A stretch of 64,000 nt of DNA. Source: Pochonia chlamydosporia 170 (Eukaryota; Ascomycota; Sordariomycetes; Hypocreales; Clavicipitaceae). Location of the stretch: assembly GCF_001653235.2 (NCBI RefSeq), contig NC_035794.1, positions 2,790,001 to 2,854,000 of the forward strand. Reading direction: 5' to 3'. This document shows positions 61,201 to 64,000 of this stretch, one piece after another (within the stretch, counting starts at the first letter, position 1; each line of letters opens with the position of its first letter). The notes beneath the pieces were generated by a model, which did no database searches, was not told where the DNA came from, and saw nothing but the letters and a program-made list of their open reading frames with translations. The position numbers and the translations under genes were made by a program.

Positions 61201-63831
61201 CCAATCAAAGGCGTCATCCTTTCGCACCTTTGATCGATCCAGTGGTGAGCTTCGTGGATCCTGCAATGCCCCCAGAGGACAAAAGTACAGTACCCTTGGT
61301 ATCTCGTATCATATTTCTACTTCGTATCACACTGAACAGAGGTACATCGGACTCGGTAGAAGCAGAATTGAATGTTGATTGGCAAGTACGGGATCTCACA
61401 TGACCCAGCGGAGAGACATGTCCCAAAAAGTCGGTGAATGATGCTTCTTGGTAGGAAGGCTCTATGATGACTTGCCTGTTGAATCCTCAGACGGTCTGTC
61501 CTTTGCTTTTGCATCATAATGGCGGCGAAGCCTTGGCTGGGGCTCAATACCTGACTCCTGAATGTTGCGGGGGGCAGCACGACATCACCACACTTCTGGT
61601 GAGCCCGAAACTGCCGAATTGAAACAGAGCAAGAGCTGTTCAAATGGAGACCAAAATCTCCATGCAGTGTAATTGACAACGCTCTGCGAATCGAATTTCG
61701 GTAGGCTGAGCCAAGGCCGCGAGGGGTAAGAAAATGGCCAAGAGCTTGTCAAACTTAAAAAAAAAACAAAAGGTGGGGAAGTTAGGAAAAGGCTGTGAGA
61801 AGCCAAGTTGACCAAATGCCTCCAAGTCCTCAGACGACCTGATGGCAGGCGCCCCGGAAGCTTTCGCTGTGCTCCTTCCTGCCTGCTATGTGGTTCCATG
61901 TACTTCTTCAAGGCTACGAAATTGCTTCTGTATTCATGGCTGGCTGCAATTTTCTTCCTCCAAGTCCAAGACCAATCCGGATACTCGGGTCTGTGCTGGC
62001 TTTTCCCTTCTATCAAACGAAAGACCTCACCAATTGGCCCACCGCAAATGATTCATCCCGAACGAGGCCATTGAGACTGACGCCAGAAAGCTAGAGTCAA
62101 AAATTCGGACCAACTTTGCAATCTGCATATTGATTCACCTCCCTTTGAGAATCGATCCCTGGGAATACCAGACGACCATTTGGCGGGGCAGTCCGCTGTG
62201 TGTACTCCGGTCCTCTAAACGCACAAATGGTGTTTGTGTCTGGCTTGGTTGGACACCATGCGCCAGCCTGTCACACATTATCTAAATTGTTTCAAGTTCC
62301 AGATCTTAGACACTTATGCACTCCACAAAGTCAGAAGAAGAAAGGGCCGGACGAGACAATGTTTCTTGGAGGAAATGCCCGACAACAGCACCATCTCCTG
62401 TGGCCAATTATGCTCCCCCTTACCTAGCACTTTACACTTTGACGATGGCCAAACACTACCTCGTCTTCTCATGTCGAATTCGTTCTCAACAGCAGAGGCC
62501 TACTAGCCACATTCGTCCACAATCAAAGCATGTTTGACTCGCCTCTGTGGGGAACCGTGAACAATCAGCCTCTTGAGATTTGCACTTGGTGTTGCGTCCT
62601 GGAATGAGCCGTGGTACAGCCATGGTACAGCTTGGCATGTTCATTTGAGTGACTGCCTCCATAAGAGCGCCATATCTAAAGCGAATAGGTACAAGGGGAA
62701 GTTGAGGCCGAGGTGAGCACAGCGGATGATTGCAAGAATGGAATTTATCATGGCTCAATGCAGCCTGATGTGTCCTTCATGCTGCAAGGGGATCATTTTT
62801 CACATCGCCTGAACAGAGCATTCGCTTCATGGCCGTGGGCAGCTTCCAGCTTGTCCAATGGAAGAGCGTTAGGGACGGAGTTGCCAAGGATACGAAGCCG
62901 AATGCCCGTCTTGGTTTTCGACCATTGTGCTTGGCGGTGACTTTTTCACCAAAATAGTGGCAAAAGGTGGCCCGTATGCACGTCGTTGCAAGCCAGCCCA
63001 TTTGGACCACGATTGTACGGAGTACGTCTGATATTATCCATGGATGGCGGGGGCATGCAAATTACGGGCTACCCCTGATGTGCAATGGCTGCCAAACTCT
63101 GTGGTCCTGGCACTATGATGTCACGATGTCTTGATGCAACCCGGCCAGCCGGCCGTCAAAAGTGCCAGGTACAGCGCTGAATGGATCCTTGAGGACTGCA
63201 TTTGGTGCTGGGTACCTACCTACCTAGTAGGTATTTTGGTGCCAGAGGCTCAGCAGACCAGGGACCCTCCAAAGTGGGAGTGAGAGCATCCTCATCACAC
63301 TTCGATGTTCAAACCAACGGCAAACCGATGGCCTTTACACCAGCCCTCCGCGAAGGCCATCCCCCTCTTTCCCACCTCACCATATCCTTCTCGACACCAG
63401 TTCATTGACGTTTGTTGTTCAGTCATGAGGTTTCCTTCCTTTCCCGCTTGGTTTCATGCTTTTCAAGCTTTCACGCCGTCTGTGTCCTATCAGAGTGATA
63501 GAGTTATGATGCTTCAACTACACTAATTATCAAGTGGTCCTTGTGGCCTGTCACTAATAAGATCGGGCTAGATGGAGCAAAGTCAAGTATTGAAGGTGGA
63601 CGATTCTATCGAGCAAACCTGGGCTCTTGGTATGAACCTTGAGCCTCGTCGACGTACCATGCCTGTCAGAGCTGCGTCACTATTGCGTCCTCGCCCACGA
63701 GCAAGTTGGCATGCAGAACAAACTTCAATCATAACAAAGCGGCGCGGTTCATACTTTGACAGGATTGGACGGGTCCTGGATGCGGGGTGCGTGATGGGCT
63801 GGTGTGGACCATGCCTGGTCTGGTCTGGTCT

Positions 63832-63850
63832 GGGCTGGGCGTGGGCCGGG
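63832..63850 (+). other. Canonical G-quadruplex motif
   Basis: GGGCTGGGCGTGGGCCGGG: four G3 runs with loops of 2, 3 and 2 nt. It is preceded by a TGGTC tandem repeat at about 63815-63831. Confidence 0.7.
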
Positions 63851-64000
63851 CGCATTTGGGCTTTGCATGGACTTTCTTGCTTCCAGCATGTTTGTCGCCT
63901 CATCAGTTGGCCATCAGCACCCACCAGACACAAAAAGTGACGGAGCAATTCGATTGAAGCTTCCAGGTAAACAATCACATTGACCCACAACAGCCTTGTG

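Larger units (their letters stand above)
52099..64000. other. 11.9-kb stretch without recognisable genes
   Basis: Scanning both strands gave only short overlapping ORFs (up to about 145 codons) with low-complexity or anti-sense character and no family likeness or splice-joined series. Base composition looks balanced, without the TA-rich bias of RIP-mutated repeats, and no tRNA or 5S gene was seen. It contains microsatellites (54182-54207, 56324-56345), a purine tract (54696-54730), a hairpin (55760-55807), an alternating purine-pyrimidine tract (58220-58249), a G4 motif (63832-63850) and five TACTCCGTA-type elements. It may be a long regulatory region, a non-coding RNA locus or divergent gene remnants. 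Confidence 0.5.

Overview
The window is nuclear DNA of a filamentous ascomycete, most likely a Sordariomycete close to Hypocreales. Genes carry several short GT-AG introns (mostly 49-80 bp) with CTAAC/CTAAT-like branch points. The protein set is typical of moulds: PTH11-like rhodopsin-domain protein, Zn2Cys6 factors, GPR1/FUN34 permease, SPE1-type ornithine decarboxylase. Exon junctions were assigned by hand from splice motifs and reading phase. Every multi-exon model below closes in frame except the acetate permease.

Layout. 0-20.6 kb is an accessory-looking region: a rhodopsin-domain membrane protein, a Ser/Thr-stalked single-pass surface protein, two Zn2Cys6 factors, an acetate permease-like gene with a one-base frameshift, a divergent NTF2-like/flavin monooxygenase, a GFA-fold protein, a 3-kb non-coding stretch and a secreted class 3 lipase. 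21-27.6 kb holds RAD7 and RAD16 head to head; both belong to the global-genome nucleotide excision repair complex and share a 1-kb intergenic region. 28-52 kb is core housekeeping: translation factor eEF1B (EFB1), ornithine decarboxylase (SPE1), mitochondrial presequence protease (CYM1), taxilin, CAAX protease STE24, a second M16 metalloprotease, and the ER tether subunit ZW10.

52.1-64 kb (about 11.9 kb) has no recognisable gene. It carries microsatellites, a strong hairpin, a Z-DNA-like tract, a G-quadruplex motif and five of the seven exact intergenic copies of a TACTCCGTA/TACGGAGTA element.

Most notable observations: the RAD7-RAD16 divergent pair; a RAD7 start codon interrupted by an intron, so that the unspliced RNA reads AUG-UAA; a same-frame 89-codon extension behind the taxilin stop, reachable by a 72-bp phase-0 intron; a Trp/acidic Dsl1-like segment inside ZW10; and the CTT-CGG-C frameshift site in the acetate permease homologue. 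I did not see a defence island, CRISPR array, biosynthetic cluster or intact transposon.
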